Shown one piece after another: positions 22,410 through 34,065 of a DNA stretch of 64,000 nt. A program made the position numbers and the translations under genes. How positions within the stretch are numbered: the stretch's first letter is position 1; every line of letters begins with the position of its first letter. The stretch comes from Allolobophora icterica (Eukaryota > Annelida > Clitellata > Crassiclitellata > Lumbricidae): positions 34,723,787 through 34,787,786 of the forward strand of contig OY744614.1 in the NCBI GenBank assembly GCA_963556255.1, given 5' to 3'. The notes under the pieces were generated by a model. The model had not been told where the DNA came from. It ran no database searches and worked only from the letters and a program-made list of their open reading frames with translations.

Positions 22410-24120
22410 GACAGTGAAAAGATAACAACCAGGTTGGGGGATGAACTGCATACATATGTATAACTGCATGCATCTTGTATATTTATACTCGTATATGCCT
22501 ATCGTCAAAATATATATGCTACAAACATTGCATCTGAATATTCTGAGAAAATTCATACACACACAGTTGCATGCATTTATGAAAGTATAGCACATACATG
22601 TATATATTACGCATAACCAGAAAGGCCAATCAGTGACAAGTGAAAGTTGTAATATAGTTATCTCGAAGTCAGCAGTGAGCGCTACACAATCTGAGGAAAA
22701 CGGAGATCACGAAACAAGAACACGCGGAGTCAGAAACTTCAAAGACAGATTGGTTGCAGACGGCCGAAACCCGGATGAAAAGCTACTTAGTACTTACTAT
22801 TTGAGTATCTGGCTCTCGACAGAAGTTCAGCTCCCCAGATATGAGCATCAATCATAGAGCACTATCAATAATGGTAATCCTACAGCCCTTTGGTCGGAGA
22901 ACTGATCCAAAAAAACGGTTCCCTGTTACGAAAGTACTACTGCTCTCAATAACGTTGGAAAGTAGAGAACGGTTCACGGACACAAACAAATGGCTCGTTA
23001 GAAAGATGAAGTGTTTTAAAGAACAGAGGAACAAGTTTCTGTTCCGAAAAAGAACTATTTAGATTTATTGCTACTTTATTACATAACCATAACACAATTT
23101 TTCCATTTCAGGTCCAGAAACTCAGCCTAAACTCTGACAAGCCTTTAAGAGTTTTTGAATGTCATTAATCTAGATTCAACACAGCTGTTTGAACTAAATT
23201 CATTCCCCACAGACTTTATCTATGTCTCATTAAATCATCTGCATTTACAACACCACAAGTTAATCAGTCAGTTAAGTTAGGATTAGTACATAATCGGAAA
23301 ACAATAAACTAATAATAACCAATAATTTATACAGGATGCTTGCAGTTATCATTAGCTGGACCCATACTGCAGTTCTAAAGTCTATCAACTACTCCTACTC
23401 CAATTTGTAATTCCTAAATCTATCAACTGTTGGTAGTACTTGGTGGTACTACAATTTGTAAATTTTTCCTAAATCTATCAACTGCTTGTACACCTTGTAA
23501 TTCCTAAATCTATCATCTGATTCTGTAACTGATTTGTAATTCCAAAAGCTATAAATTAACTGAGTGTTCTCAAAACTGAAATTCTTAAATAATTCAACTG
23601 ATACCCACAGAAACTAAAGTACCTAAATTACCAATTACTGCCGGATGCCTGCCTTTTCAAGTTAGGTAACTGATTGAAACCCACAGACGTTACTTCTTCT
23701 CCCTACACAGCAACTCCAATGACATTTGCAATTTATTTTTAGCCACACAACCAATTGAAAACGTCTCCCTTGGATTGCTGTTATGATGCAAGCACTTAAG
23801 CTCGAAGCTCTGTGAACCATAATACCAGACTACAGAGATCAAAGGATGAGGATTTTTACGATATCCATTGTCGCTTCCTAGAAATGCCAAGAAAAAATTA
23901 TGATATTCATTGGAAATGACAGGGTTTATAAGTTTGCAAACAGAACCCAGCTTTACTTCAAATAATACCTTGAATGAGCAACTGTAATCATGCTAATATA
24001 TTTTCTTTAACTTTTTGGGTTCTGAAGAAAAGCAAGCTGTTGTGAAAATGAACAAGCAAGAAACACAGTTAATGGCAAAGGTTTTGGAGGTAATTCAGTG
24101 ATGATACACGAACAAGACTT
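22410..24120. other. Intron sequence, nothing coding seen
   Basis: Intron between exons 24580-24681 and 20410-20654. Apart from the tandem repeat at 23370-23565 I see no motif, SINE or exon. Confidence 0.5.
23370..23565. repeat. Degenerate tandem repeat
   Basis: Four to five copies of cctaaatctatcaactg with ttgtaattcctaaatctatc between them, spaced about 40-60 bases apart. Confidence 0.75.
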
Positions 24121-24297
24121 TGATAACTTGTGTGATATGATAGGCTAGCCGAATGGTTGAGTGCTCACCCTGTATTGTGGAGCGTTGGGTTCAAACACCC
24201 TCTAGTTGGGAACTAGTGCAAGTCCTCGATGCACAATTGCTCAGTGCCATCAACTGATGCTTAGTCATTTGACAGAGGAGTTTAATAATTACAGAAA

Positions 24298-24575
<278 letters not shown>

Positions 24576-24579
24576 AGAC

Positions 24580-24681
24580 GATCGTAATCGTGGTGAGTTG
24601 CAAGATCACTGTTCTTGCTGCTGTCACAGAAGCCAGACCTCCACTCCTCAAGAATATCGTTGCTTACGGGTTTTCTAGGGC
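24580..24681 (-). CDS. Optional cassette exon of the SORBS-like gene
   Basis: Acceptor TTTATTTCAG, then 2 nt, 33 codons and 1 nt: 102 nt, a multiple of three, so inclusion or skipping keeps the frame. It encodes RKPVSNDILEEWRSGFCDSS and then SKNSDLATHHDYD. The suggested donor is GATC|GTCTGA. Only a few bases further the strand enters a (TCA)n/(TCG)n microsatellite, which would read as poly-Ser if the donor were missed. An alternative donor is GGCAA|GTCATC. The coding look is good; the 3' border is uncertain. Confidence 0.6.
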
Positions 24682-25171
24682 CTGAAATAAACCATCAAGC
24701 ATCTTACTGAGTCTAATGTAATCGAATAACTTCATTCAATTATCAACAGCAAAGGTCATAAATGGTCACACATTTCAGTTGCACAACTCACCAGAATTTA
24801 CAGCACTTGGAAATAGTTCCCTCATACGAGTGGCACAATAAAAATTTATGATTACAAATGATTACAATTACAATCAAATAGAATATAATATAATTGAAAC
24901 TAAAGAACAATTTATAATTTATAGAAGCATTACGATTAAGATGATCATGCAGGGCCTTACCAAGTGCTACTTGCCGATGTATTCAAAGTTAAAGGTATCA
25001 GGCCAGTAAAGCAATCTTGAGTAAGCAGCATAAATGGTAGGGCATAACAGTTTTTGAACGCAAAGCGAGAGACCATCTGCTTTTAACATACAACTGATTG
25101 ACTTTACAAATAATACAGTGTTTAATATAAAATTTTTTGATTAAAAGTAACAATAAAAAAATTATTAATAC

Positions 25172-25451
25172 CTTTATTCTGTTGGGTAAACGGTGCAGTT
25201 TGTTTGTGTGAGTCAGCCATAAGCTCAGCATCAGAGGCATTTTGGATGGCATCGCCAAGGCTTGAAGACAGGTGCAGAACAGCTGCTGTATTCGAAACCG
25301 GTGCCACTTCTGAATCTGTCACCTTTGTAGCCTTCTTAGAATATGTTAAATCATCACCTCCTCTATAAACTGCAGCAGCAGCAGCGGCTTCAGCAGCAGC
25401 AGCTTCAGCTTCAGCCTTCTGTGCCTCATGGAAAAGAGAATCCCACCAATC
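25172..25451 (-). CDS. SORBS-like gene: Ala-rich middle exon
   Basis: Acceptor ACTGCATAG, 93 codons plus 1 nt, donor AATAAAG|GTATTA. It opens with DWWDSLFHEAQKAEAEAAAA and continues as a Glu/Ala helix. It then reads VYRGGDDLTYSKKATKVTDS, a Ser/Ala-rich part and HKQTAPFTQQNK. The Trp-Trp start and Ala helix resemble coiled or amphipathic linkers of Z-disc proteins, but I recognise no named domain. Reading frame and splice phase agree with both neighbours. A 15-bp minisatellite lies about 50 bases upstream of the acceptor. Confidence 0.8.
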
Positions 25452-25504
25452 CTATGCAGTCATTACCAGAACTATGTAGCCAGAAAACACAGTAAAACTC
25501 TAAC

Positions 25505-25715
25505 TTCTGTGGTGTCAGTGCATAAGGTGCTAGTGCATAAGGTGCCAGTGCATAAGGTGCCAGTTTATATGATGCCAGTTCAAATGGTGCCAGTTCAAAT
25601 GGTGCCAGTTCATATGGTGCCAGTTCACAAGGTGCCAGTGCACAAGGTGCCAATGCATAAGGTGCCAATGCATAAAGTGCCAATGCATAAGGTGCCAATG
25701 CATAAGGCGCCAGTG
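25505..25715. repeat. Minisatellite, 15-bp unit
   Basis: About 14 copies of gtgccagtgcataag with variants (gtgccagttcaaatg, gtgccaatgcataag). The unit length is a multiple of three, which keeps several frames open without implying coding. Confidence 0.92.
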
Positions 25716-25960
25716 CACTGAGCACACGACAACAGCAAGCAATGAACGATATCAAAGAGAAAATGAAGTTGGAATCATAGACTGGCCAATGTGTTGAGTT
25801 TTAACCTCAAAATGAAAGAAAATTATATAGTTTAGCTTCATATGCTAAATGTTCAGCCTAATGGTACTCATAGCTTTTGATCATCCTCTACGGCAGGCTG
25901 TTTGTGCCTCTCCTTCCAGATTCCAGGAATTTTCACATACCGGTCTTTGTGGCCTATGTA

Positions 25961-26246
25961 CATGGGCGTCCGGAGGGGGGCGCAAGGGGTCGCATTTGCG
26001 CCCCCCTGGATTTTGCAAATATTTTATAAAAATAAAATCTTTTGATTATTATGATTATTACAACAGTCCCAACACAATTTTCAATGCGAAAAAACACTTA
26101 ATTATTTAAGTAAAGACCTTGATCATTATTTATTTTTTTCTGTGCACACTTTTTCCTCTGCAAAACCGTCATTTTGCCCCCTGCCAAAATTTTTCCCCCA
26201 TAAAATCTTTTTTGCGCCCCCCTAAAAAAATTCCTGCACGCCCAAG
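25961..26246. mobile_element. hAT-type MITE, family C
   Basis: The ends CATGGGCGTCCGGAGG and TTCCTGCACGCCCAAG are imperfect inverted repeats, flanked by the perfect 8-bp duplication CCTATGTA (25953-25960, 26247-26254). G-run and C-run arms (ggggggcgca, tgcgcccccc) lie inside. It sits in the intron between exons 26683-27245 and 25172-25451. Confidence 0.85.
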
Positions 26247-26682
26247 CCTATGTATAAAATTCACAACCTCTTCCTTCCCCTTCCTCATTACAATTTTAGG
26301 CTGGCACAAAGCCTAAGAAAACAAAATGAATGATAGCTGTTAACCATGTTCTTGAAAAATAACACTTTACAAAAACTTCAGGTCTTAGTCATGATGACAG
26401 CATGCTCAATCAAAACAGGCATTAACTAACCAAGAACTAAGTTTCATTAGTTCTATACTGGAGTAGTCAGTATTAAGTAAGTAATCTTTATTAGCACAAG
26501 ACAACTGCCCATCTAGCCTTCGAAAGGCTTTGTAAATAAAAAATCATTTCCTGAACAGTCCCAATGAGCTAAGACTTTGAAAATTGTATCATTAAACTCA
26601 TGAAAGGCTTGAAGACCAAAAAACTTTCTCTAATTGAATTATTTAGCTGTAAAACTTTAAAAATTTTGTTACAATTTCAAAC

Positions 26683-27245
26683 CTCGGTCAGCTCTCTGTC
26701 GAAGATTGTTGTGTCGATGGGTTGGGCTTTCGTATTCAGACCAGCGGACTTTGTAAAACCATCAGAGGAATTATTATTGACAGCTTTTGATTCTGAAGCT
26801 TGGAATTTCTTCCATCCTGCTGATGGTGTTTCTGCAAAAGCATCAGGAGGGTTGACCCTTAAAGTAGACGATGTCACGACTTGAACTGGCTTCCACTCGG
26901 ATGAGATCGATGGAGCTGAGTTCGAATCTGCCGATGTCACAGGTGAGTTTTTCTTTCCGACAAATGAAATAGTTCGATTCCCATCAGTTGTTGACGGCGG
27001 GTTCAACGCTGTGCTAGATTTTACCTCCATGGATGCTGCAACAGGAGGTTTCCAGACAATGGCAGATGATGCTGGTTTTGTTGGCTTCCAATCAGATACG
27101 GAGGATGACACCATTGGCTTGCCATCTGTGGAGGAAGGCGAGAACTGCAATGAACTGGAGTGGGTGGAAGAGCTGTCATTTCTCCAGTTTCCATCAGCCT
27201 CTCCTGAAGTGGAGACTTCGGGTGCAATTCCATTCATAATGGCAG
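26683..27245 (-). CDS. SORBS-like gene: exon with repeated Trp-Lys-Pro motifs
   Basis: A 563-nt exon, acceptor TTATTATTAG, donor ACCGAG|GTTTGA. It encodes 187 residues rich in Ser, Thr, Ala and Pro. Three spaced copies of an aromatic motif are visible (DWKPTKPASS, VWKPPVAAS, EWKPVQVVTSS), plus single-Trp variants (GNWRND, AGWKKFQ). The end is TKAQPIDTTIFDRELTE. The composition is of a disordered scaffold with short linear motifs. The repeated WKP unit is not a domain I can name. An open frame this long with in-phase borders makes it a secure exon. Confidence 0.87.
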
Positions 27246-28019
27246 CTAATAATAATGAACACAAAAACTACTCAAATAAAAATCCAATCAGAAATCTCAT
27301 ATATTAATACAACATAACATGGGTTTAAGAGGCTCCGAAGACTATTCATCTGTACATGTTCATATATAGGCCCTACATATGTGCATATATACATGTATAT
27401 ATGAATGTATGTATTTATGCATGCATGTGTTTACATAATAATATAGTTCACTTCAAGATTCTCTCACAGGATCCAAAGACTGGCGCTCCTGAGTAGATAA
27501 CTTTGACGTGGCGCTATATAAGACCTCTGTAATAATAATAATAATAATAATAATAATCAAAGAGATCTAATTAGATATGACTTTGGCAAATAATATTATA
27601 ATGTTTCAATGGTAAATACTGGTAAAGTTTGGGGTTTCAGTGAACAAATTGCTGCAGGACAACACACGAGAAAGCATGATGCACTTGAGTTTGAGTTCTC
27701 AACTCTACTGCCCTGAATAATTTTACATAAATCTGAATGCATGATCACTTTTAACCACCAAGTGCAGTGGTTGAAAACACCGATTTCATCTATTTAATTA
27801 ATTAAATTAATAAAATTTCTCAATTTAACTAATATTTAGTTGTGGATTAATATTAACACTCAGCCTTGGTACCGTACACCACAAAAATAATGCAAAAAGC
27901 CTAACCATTTATTCCATTTCTGTTATTAATATTTACAAATCAGTCCTTTTATGCTTGTGTCATTTCATTCTCAACTTAAAACTTACGTCTTTCAAATTGC
28001 TCATCCACCATAGGCTGCC

Positions 28020-28138
28020 TCTCTGTCTTAAGGATTGATCTTCTGGATATTGACCTCATCACAGCTTGGTTTTGGTGTGCCATCGGTTGATGCCTTGTGC
28101 ATTAGACACCGGCGCAATAGAAATTACTAATTAAAATT
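28020..28138 (+). mobile_element. Short repeat (SINE-like), family 4
   Basis: The phrase gatcttctggatattgacct, then gcattagacaccggcgcaat and agaaattactaattaaa matches 61150-61260 closely. No clear box A or B is seen in this fragment. It sits 54 bases from the donor of exon 28192-28365. Confidence 0.7.
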
Positions 28139-28191
28139 ACAAGTAAAGCAGCAGGCTAACTAATATCCGCACTTGCTAATTCTGCATTTAC

Positions 28192-28365
28192 CTGTTGTCT
28201 TTGATGCAAGTTGTGCTGAGGCAGCTGCAGAAGACGAGGACCCAGCAGATGATGACTTTACAGGTGAGTCAGGAAACGATGATAGTGATGACAACGACGT
28301 AGAAGTGGACGAAGGAGAGAATGTCACCGGTTTATACGTCTTCAGAGGACTAACACTGCTCTTTC
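28192..28365 (-). CDS. SORBS-like gene: Ser-rich middle exon
   Basis: Acceptor ATGTCCTGCAG, 2 nt, 57 codons, 1 nt, donor ACAACAG|GTAAAT. It encodes GKSSVSPLKTYKPVTFSPSS followed by a Ser-rich run and AAASAQLASKTT. The SPLKTYKPVTFSP block is the only non-repetitive part and could be a kinase or binding site. It resembles the short conserved strings between PDZ and downstream domains in Zasp/PDZ-LIM proteins, a weak similarity only. It is in phase with 31063-31248 and 26683-27245. Confidence 0.8.
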
Positions 28366-28869
28366 CTGCAGGACATGCATCAATGACACCAATTATACAA
28401 TTTAAATAATTTAATTTAATAATTTTAGAATTAAATTTAAAACGTAGCCATGTAGCACTCTGACACCGTCCTTCCAAAATTACGTCCAATGTTCAATGTG
28501 ATGTAATGTAAGTAATGCAGTGTGAGTAATGTAATTCATTCATTTATTCATTGCAAGCATTTATACAGCGCCCTTACTCAGCATCTACTCAGCAGCACTC
28601 CAGACCCAGCCCTACTTACATTAATTACATTACTTATGTTACAATACTTTCATTACACTGCTTATAGTGCATTAATACTTAGACTGCATTACTTACATTA
28701 CATTGCCTACATTACATAGGCATATGCTACATTACTTACTCAGCCAAAACAACTAGCCCCAGAAACAGAACAGCTCAAGCACAGTCAAAATAGAAGAACA
28801 GCCATCAGAATGAAGTTTTAGCAACTCCATCCTCCTTGCCCTCAGCATGAAAATGTGGGTTTCCAGTCC

Positions 28870-28993
28870 GCTCGCTCATTATTATTACTATTATTATTAT
28901 TTTTTTTATTTTATTTTTTTTTGCCCCGAGGTATACAGGATCCCTCAGGGACTTCAACATTATTTACAAAGTAGATTTGTCTGGAATGGCCCC

Positions 28994-29042
<49 letters not shown>

Positions 29043-29045
29043 TAC

Positions 29046-29090
<45 letters not shown>

Positions 29091-29105
29091 CATCATCATC
29101 ATTAT
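28870..29105. repeat. (ATT)n tract with the same short conserved repeat
   Basis: tgccccgaggtatacaggat, ccctcagggacttcaacatt and gtctggaatggcccc stand between ATT runs, as at 17120-17220 and 17305-17356. Confidence 0.85.
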
Positions 29106-29319
29106 TAAGTCAATTTGTAAAGTTCAAGATAATGTAACTAAATGCAACGGTAAATTGCCTAAGCAGCAGATAGTAGGAAGACATAAACAAATGAATCTTC
29201 AATATCCTTTGAAAGTCTTCCAGTGATATCTCGGGAGGGCTTATGCTCATCTATCCACAGACTGTGTACAGTCCGTGCTCTCATTTTGAAGTTGAGTTCA
29301 CTAGGGTCAAAAGTGGAGC

Positions 29320-29425
29320 TGATCTCTCCAACATCTCTCTTTCTGCCCTGATGGGGATTTGAATCCCCAATCTCTGGTTTGACGTTCCAAGCAAGCCAAC
29401 CACTAGGTTATTATACACTCCAACA
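29320..29425 (-). mobile_element. tRNA-like SINE head, inverted
   Basis: On the minus strand: taacctagtggttggcttgc followed by box B GGGGATTCAAATCCCC and atcagggcagaaa. The same ending (tcaccagggcagaaat) follows the tRNA-like head at 33640-33722, so these belong to one family. Confidence 0.7.
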
Positions 29426-29699
29426 GTTGTTAATTCACTGCTTATTGTGACAGAACTAAGTGTACTAAAGCAATGGTAACATCTGCAAAACATTACTTTA
29501 AATTCACGTGCATTGGTAAAATAGTACACGCGCTGGGTAATGTTCCAAACCGGGTTAGCTGGTTTCTAACAACTAAGCTTACCAATGTTAATGGTTAGAT
29601 ACTCATTAACTTCATTGTTGACATCACAATATGGCTGTCATTGTCACCTTCATTGTATTTATCATCATCCTCACTACCACCATCATCATCGTCACCACC

Positions 29700-29880
29700 A
29701 TTTGGGACACAGTAGCCAATTGGTTCGAGTGCTCACCTTGTAACACACAGAGTATGGGTTCGGGTTCGGGTCTCCTCTGAGAGGGTTACAGTGAAGGGAC
29801 CTTGAGCAAGTACTGCACTCACAGTTGCTCAGCGCCATTGATTGACACTTAATCGTTATATAGTGGCGCTTAATAAATAT

Positions 29881-29938
<58 letters not shown>
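29700..29938 (+). mobile_element. tRNA-derived SINE, family 3
   Basis: Head gtagccaattggttcgagtg and gtatgggttcgggttcgggt, body agttgctcagcgccattgat, tail atagtggcgcttaataaata and (TAA)n. It shares its body with 24127-24340 and its head with the inverted copy at 21020-21395. Confidence 0.8.
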
Positions 29939-29942
<4 letters not shown>

Positions 29943-30649
29943 GCACTCATATGTTCATATTATATGACAGCTTTTAACACTCCATCGATCAGCCAACAAA
30001 ATACACAAACTGCACGAACTGCAGATAAGATAGTGGCTTCAGCAAATGAAAAAACAAAAACCAGGTATGGCCAGAAACAAAAAAAACGCAGGTAAGGACA
30101 CACAGTGCTTCCAAGCACGGCATATGCTTCTCTTCGATAGACTCCGTTCTGTCTGCGCAAGAAGAACGCAGCCGTCGTACCTATCTTGATATTCTACAAC
30201 CGTCAGCAAGAAGCGCTTTTTCATCTCTCCTATTTACGTCATCAGCTACGAATCCAGGCTGGAATTTGTCCAGCCTGGAAAAATCGCAAGCCAGCAGCAA
30301 ATGTTATGGCACAGCAATACCAGAGCCATTTCCAGCCGATAGTGGCTGGGAAAAGAACTTGTAGAACTAATCGCTTTTCATGTCGCATGTTGGGCAGTCG
30401 AAAATCATTTAGGATAGTTACAAGCATAACTCTAACACCAAACCTGTTTCTGTTACACCAGAAAATCACCAACGTCTGGCATTCCTTAGTTAAGGTTAAG
30501 TTAATTGGCTTTACCCAGCAAAACATCTGAATATCTGCATAAATGCTATAAAAAGCATCGATACTCTAGATACACGAAAGGATGCAGATACAGGCATATC
30601 TCTACACATTTATATAGCACCTTTCAGGACACACGTAAGTACTATGTAC

Positions 30650-30930
30650 ATACGTGGGGGGTCCACAGAGTAGTGGTAACATCACTGGCGTGAAGAGCAG
30701 AAGGTAGCGGGATCACTTCCCGCAACCCTCCCAAAGGTCCACTCAGCCTATAATTCGCGAGATGGCGCGTTGTGAAAATGAGATGTAGGACGTGATGGGC
30801 GCCTTGCATGGCTGCCGTACACAGTTAAATTCGACTCCTGTAATAACTTGTGATCATCCGTTCATACTGATTTGTAATCATACTGCGTAATTGTCAGTTT
30901 GAAAATATTAAACGAAGATTATCATTATTA
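30650..30930 (+). mobile_element. tRNA-derived SINE, family 2, forward copy
   Basis: Head ccacagagtagtggtaacat and gcgggatcacttcccgcaac, body gatgggcgccttgcatggct, tail atattaaacgaagattatc followed by ATT repeats. Confidence 0.8.
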
Positions 30931-31062
30931 TTATGTACATATGGAGATGCCTAATATATACGGCCCATGAAGTATCTCGTACATGCAAGGGCACTGTAGA
31001 ACTAGTACTGTGACTAAGAATATTATCATTACGGTTCTGGTAATAACTATGACTGAGCTCAC

Positions 31063-31248
31063 CAAATGGGGACCAGATGCTGACGTTGTTGCCAGAGTTC
31101 TGATCAGGGTGTGGCTCTTGACCGTTTGCCATGGCACCAACCGCCTTCTTCCTCATCGCAAGCGGAGACCCAGAGGCAGCAATCAACATCCTAATGTCTT
31201 CTGCTTCTCTCTTCTTCTCATCCGAAAAACCAAGCGGTGGGTGTAAGA
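31063..31248 (-). CDS. SORBS-like gene: exon after the PDZ domain
   Basis: Acceptor GTAATTGCAG, 2 nt, 61 codons, 1 nt, donor CATTTG|GTGAGC. It encodes LHPPLGFSDEKKREAEDIRM, LIAASGSPLAMRKKAVGAMA and a polar end with VSIWSPF. A charged predicted helix sits in the middle. I do not recognise a domain. The splice phases link it to 31865-31953 and 28192-28365. A minisatellite of about 30-bp units fills the intron just upstream (31265-31690). Confidence 0.8.
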
Positions 31249-31264
31249 CTGCAATTACCAACAG

Positions 31265-31690
31265 AAAATTAGGCAAGGACAATTAGGCAATGGTAATTAG
31301 GTAGGGAAAATTAAGTGAGGACAATTAGGCAAGGGTAATTAGGTAGGGACAATTAAGCAAGGACAATCAGGCAAGGGTGAGTTGGTAGGGACAATTAAGC
31401 ACGGACAATCAGGCAAGGGTGAGTTGTTAGGGACAATTAAGCAAGGACATTTAGGCAAGGGTAATTAGGTAAGGACAACAAAGCAAGAACAATTAGACAA
31501 GGGTAATTAAGCAAGGAACAATTAAGCAAAGGTAATTAGGTAGGGACAATTAAGCAAGGGTAAGGGCAATTAGGTACGGACAATTATGCAAGGGCAATTA
31601 GGCAAGGGTAATAAGGTAGGGACAATTATGCAAGGACAATTAGGAAAGGGTAATTAGATAGGGGCAACTAAGCAAGGACATTAGGCAAGT
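31265..31690. repeat. Minisatellite, about 15/30-bp units
   Basis: Units of ggacaattaggcaagggtaa alternating with ttaggtagggacaattaagc, about 28 half-units. It fills the intron between exons 31865-31953 and 31063-31248 almost completely. Confidence 0.9.
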
Positions 31691-31864
31691 GTTCTTTGTC
31701 CTCTCTTGGGGACCTCGGGGTTATATGACCTTCAACAAATCTGTCGATTTCACACACCGGGAATTGAGCCCTGAAGGAATGACAAGGACATGAGCAATGA
31801 GTCACAATGTCACTCAAAACTGACACACTGATTGACTTGACTGATTGATTGATTGATTGCTCAC

Positions 31865-31953
31865 CTGAAGAACTGTCCTTATTAAGTAGTTTGTTGCTCT
31901 TTGTTGTAACCTCTGTTATTCTAATTTCAGGTATTGTAGAAGGCTTGAAAGAC
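31865..31953 (-). CDS. SORBS-like gene: small exon directly after PDZ
   Basis: An 89-nt exon, acceptor TTGTTTCTTCAG, donor TCTTCAG|GTGAGC. It starts with 1 nt and ends with 1 nt. It encodes SFKPSTIPEIRITEVTTKSN and then KLLNKDSSS. Its first base completes the Arg codon left by the PDZ exon 36252-36403. This is the link that carries the PDZ reading frame into the downstream SORBS part. Confidence 0.78.
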
Positions 31954-33329
31954 CTGAAGAAACAAGAAATCCACACAAACAATAAAGTGTATAGTAATTT
32001 TATTTACTGCTTCTCAGTTTGAACAACAGAGATAAGGTACAGTAAGGTAATGTAATAGCTTAATTCTTATGCATCCCTATGGGGTATGCATAAGACCTTT
32101 TCAAATGCATAGGTACTTGGCGCTATATAAATTTGCAGTTACAATTACCATTGCTTGCATGGGGACCTTAACTGGCGTGGCACCCATTCAAATGGGCAGC
32201 GGCTGTGAAGGATCCCACTCGTCAATTCATTGAAACATGAGCAGGGTCAAGGCCATATGGTCACTGTAGGAAAACATGTACATTTACTTGGTTTTCAGAG
32301 CATGTAACAACGAGCAATTGCCTTCCTTAATCTTACCATTAACAGAACCAAAGTGATGAACTCTAATGTTAGCAAAGAAAGCTTTGTCTTTTCTTCAACT
32401 TAGTTGTAGAGCCACATTCCACAGTGCTAGCAAGAGCGGGATTCAGAGTCAGCACAGGTATGCCCTCCCCAAACATTACAGACTGATAGTTCATGTAATC
32501 GCGATATCCCAGCCTCCTTTACATCTTCACCCACTTCTAAAGATATCAAAAGCTTTGCTCCGATTGGCCTACCATTCGGAAGTAAGTAAGATGCTTCGTC
32601 AAACAAAACAAGTGCTCTCCAGTTCGCATCTTTCTTTCCCTTTCCTGCATCGGTGGTTGCAATCAATTCTGATCAACGCTTAATAATGTTCTTCTCCGTT
32701 GCTCATTCTGGGTTCAACTGAAGAGTTTTCTGCCAGCTGGCCCTACAGCTTGCTTTCTCACACGAGATTACTTTCTTCCACATTTCTTTATTGTCTTAAC
32801 ATCTTAATAGCGCCTACACAATAACTCAACTTTGCTATAAAAACAAACTTATTCAGCTGGAAGCTTGCAGCATATGCAGCAGAACAAGCAGTAGGCACGC
32901 ACATAGACCCAAAAGAAGAAGCTAGCTGCAGGGAGACACTTCATGGGCATTCCACAGACACGCTAACGGCCATTTGCTAACACAATCGACAAAAAGATTA
33001 GGACCGAATGCAGCAGCTGAATCCCTGTGTGTGGCCACACGGATGATGGCTGTTGGAATGAGCCACAGCAACGTGTCAGCTGGTTGGCCTTGGCATATGA
33101 GGCGTTCCTTGCCTTCTCTTCTTCCCTTTACAGCCACTTGCTATTTCACATTTAGCTCTGCGGCTTCCAATTTGATAGGGGTAAGAAGAACGATCGGCTA
33201 ATCTCAGCCTTCTCAGGCAACATCTATGTGGGCGGAAAAACAAGAAACTCCACCAAAAGATTCAGGAAAGTAGAAAAAGAAGAAGAGCAGTCCCTTCAGC
33301 TAGCCTGAGAGACAGCCATGGGTATGAAG

Positions 33330-33485
33330 CAGGGCTGTAGTGGTAAAATTAGAGGTGAGTATACGCTAACGGTTAGTTTTCCGAAACAAACTAGAAGTGA
33401 GTACAAATATTTTGTGAGGTGAATATATGGTCTCTAGAGGCGAGTATATGCTGTATACCCGTGTATACCCTCGACTACAGCCCTG
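33330..33485. mobile_element. hAT-type MITE, family B
   Basis: Second copy of the element at 4664-4831, same orientation and about 85-90% alike by eye. It has the same 11-bp ends and a perfect 8-bp duplication GTATGAAG (33322-33329, 33486-33493). Confidence 0.93.
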
Positions 33486-33639
33486 GTATGAAGTGTTAGC
33501 GACTTCACTTTCTTAGTCTTGGCATGAGAGGGTGGGTGGACAGTACTCTCTCTCGCCATCTTAGCTTCCCAACGACAGTGTACGGTCAGTGAACTCAATA
33601 TAGCCGAGTTGGCTATGGAGCGCAGGATGAGCAGAAATC

Positions 33640-33722
33640 TCGAACAACATTTCTGCCCTGGTGAGGATTTGAACCCTCAACGGTCCAGCATGTTAACCAC
33701 TAAACTATCACGCATCTCCTTC
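33640..33722 (-). mobile_element. tRNA-like SINE head, inverted
   Basis: On the minus strand: gatagtttagtggttaacat (box A) and GGGTTCAAATCCTC (box B) at tRNA-like spacing. There is no complete acceptor stem or CCA, so it is a SINE rather than a tRNA gene. Confidence 0.7.
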
Positions 33723-33929
33723 AGGAAAGTAACTGGCCGAAATGAAATGTCCAAATCGTTTTAACTGCACTAGACTACATTCTAAACTAACACATCCAAC
33801 CAGCGCTGAAGAAAACGATGTTAACTCTGCTCTGTACTGTGTACGAAACGTTGGGGTTATATGTCTTCAAATGTACCGATAAAGATGGACAAGGACACTA
33901 CATACTTGTTACATTTCCGCTGGCTGCTG

Positions 33930-34065
33930 GAAAGCACTTCTTGTAGGGCAATGTTTGGCACTCATAGAGCACTGTTTGGCAAAACTGCTGGAATAATATT
34001 CCCCAAGCCATTCGTCACTCTCCTAATCTATCCATCTTTTTAAGAAAGCTGCGCTCCATATCGAT
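33930..34065 (+). mobile_element. Degraded LINE reverse-transcriptase C-terminus
   Basis: One frame gives WNNIPQAIRHSPNLSIFLRK followed by LRSIS, typical of the last residues of CR1/Rex/L2-like ORF2 proteins. Upstream is frameshifted. Confidence 0.65.

Noticed and set aside
32427..32666. 79-codon minus-strand frame (KKDANWRALVLFDEASYLL) overlapping a 105-codon plus-strand frame
   Set aside because: Looks protein-like, but no splice phase links it to the gene and I recognise no family. It may be a decayed mobile element.
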